Below are positions 63,306-64,000 of a stretch of 64,000 nt of DNA, piece after piece; within the stretch, counting starts at the first letter, position 1; each line of letters starts with the position of its first letter. The position numbers and the translations under genes were made by a program. Source of the stretch: Methanolobus sp. (GTDB taxonomy: Archaea; Halobacteriota; Methanosarcinia; Methanosarcinales; Methanosarcinaceae); NCBI RefSeq assembly GCF_016278385.1, contig NZ_JADQBY010000028.1, positions 1-64,000 on the forward strand, in the 5' to 3' direction. The notes beneath the pieces are model-generated. The model made no database searches. It saw only the letters and a program-made list of their open reading frames with translations, and was not told the DNA's origin.

Positions 63306-64000
63306 TTAGGATAAGATTTTATCCAGTTGACCGGTGGAACTTGCAATCTTAATTTCCTGGGCAATCCGTTTGCCAGTGGAAAGATCGGGCTCAATAAGGT
63401 CAGAATAAGGAGAGCCTGCGAGATATAGGTTAGTACCTGCAACAATGCGGGCAGATATCTCAAATACCTTGATCTCAAGCTTATCGGTTACTACAGTTTC
63501 CAGACAGAAAGGACCAATCATACCATCAAACAGCTCAAGGGACTGCTCAACTACCTTCTCCCCGAGAGTAAATATCTTAGGGAGAAGTGATTCCCTTGCA
63601 ACAAGAGGAACATTTCCGGTAACCACATAGGTTGGAATGATAGCTGCCTCTTCAAGCTCCCGGGGAGAACCGAGTCTGAAAATCTCATCCGCATTTGACT
63701 CAACCCTGCGGTCCATACTGAGCATCTCAAGAATACCTGTACTCAGTTTGTAGCCTTCCTCCCTCAGAGGAGAATAGAAAAAGTGAAGGTAATATCTTGT
63801 ACCTACAATGAACTCCTGAATGGTGAACTTCTCGTTGGGATCAACATGCTCCTTGAACTCCTCATAGTTCTTGGCAACAAAAAAACCACGTCCACCCTTT
63901 GCACCATGATACTTGACCATAACAGGACCATTTATGTCCTCGGGTTTGACGACCTTTGGCATCTCAAGACCTGCACCTTCCAGCCATTCACGTTCCATTT
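63306..64000 (-). CDS. purP: FAICAR synthetase PurP, N-terminus beyond the window
   Basis: About 231 residues of the C-terminal part: VMVKYHGAKGGRGFF (ATP-grasp lid), FTIQEFIVGTRYYLHFFYSP, GPFCLETVVTDKLEIKVFEISARIVAGTNLYL (metal and ATP site, in pieces). PurP makes FAICAR from AICAR with formate and ATP, the folate-independent archaeal step of purine synthesis. The start codon lies to the right of 64000. Downstream is the flavoprotein gene on the same strand. Confidence 0.92.
   Translation of the reverse strand, partial: MEREWLEGAGLEMPKVVKPEDINGPVMVKYHGAKGGRGFFVAKNYEEFKEHVDPNEKFTIQEFIVGTRYYLHFFYSPLREEGYKLSTGILEMLSMDRRVESNADEIFRLGSPRELEEAAIIPTYVVTGNVPLVARESLLPKIFTLGEKVVEQSLELFDGMIGPFCLETVVTDKLEIKVFEISARIVAGTNLYLAGSPYSDLIEPDLSTGKRIAQEIKIASSTGQLDKILS

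Overview
This window reads as chromosomal DNA from a methanogenic archaeon of the order Methanosarcinales (Methanolobus/Methanococcoides-like is an inference). Archaeal markers are a group II chaperonin (thermosome), fibrillarin plus Nop5, CTP-dependent RibK, PurP, beta-RFAP synthase (methanopterin pathway), the AblA/AblB osmolyte pair, leaderless TATA-box promoters and two tRNA genes without an encoded CCA. The sequence is AT-rich, mostly minus-strand coded, and starts and ends inside genes.

Layout. 1-767: end of an IS5-type insertion sequence beside a frameshifted cyclophilin gene. 848-5587: six co-directional genes for small secreted proteins, each with an N-terminal type IV pilin-like hydrophobic segment. 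About 5640-15060: an accessory block that looks like an integrated plasmid or provirus. It holds a tyrosine integrase with a C-terminal zinc ribbon, a helicase-like ATPase, a tiny ribbon-helix-helix regulator, a GNAT protein resembling type II toxin acetyltransferases, DNA-binding-like proteins, an iteron-like region and several long inverted repeats. Its left edge carries remnants of an older integrase and of a metallopeptidase. 15167-24733: regulators, an ArsR-controlled metal permease, a bioY-ecfAA'T biotin transporter operon, the thermosome and aspartate-semialdehyde dehydrogenase. 24907-30692: secreted and membrane proteins, several of them frameshifted. 31035-46374: tRNA-Arg, YchF-like GTPase, a cis-prenyltransferase homologue lacking the catalytic motif, RimI, a AAA+ ATPase, an ABC exporter, tRNA-Pro, RibB/RibK, a substrate-binding lipoprotein, an orphan HicB, and flpA-nop5. 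46375-53885: beta-RFAP synthase, a DUF2953/GerW pair, a Rad3/XPD-type helicase, a pilin, a 2[4Fe-4S] ferredoxin and UMP kinase. 54098-64000: a corrinoid-protein homologue that has lost its cobalt ligand motif, leuB-leuD, ablA-ablB, a HerA-type ATPase, an ORF-less group II intron, a flavoprotein and the start-truncated purP.

The most unusual items are the ORF-less group II intron (60949-61663, with a canonical 34-nt domain V), the degenerate corrinoid protein, the non-catalytic cis-prenyltransferase subunit, the pilin-like cassette, and the accessory element with its candidate replication and toxin-like modules. At least five genes carry single-base frameshifts or lack a usable start codon. 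That density, including a housekeeping cyclophilin, suggests that some are sequence errors rather than true pseudogenes.
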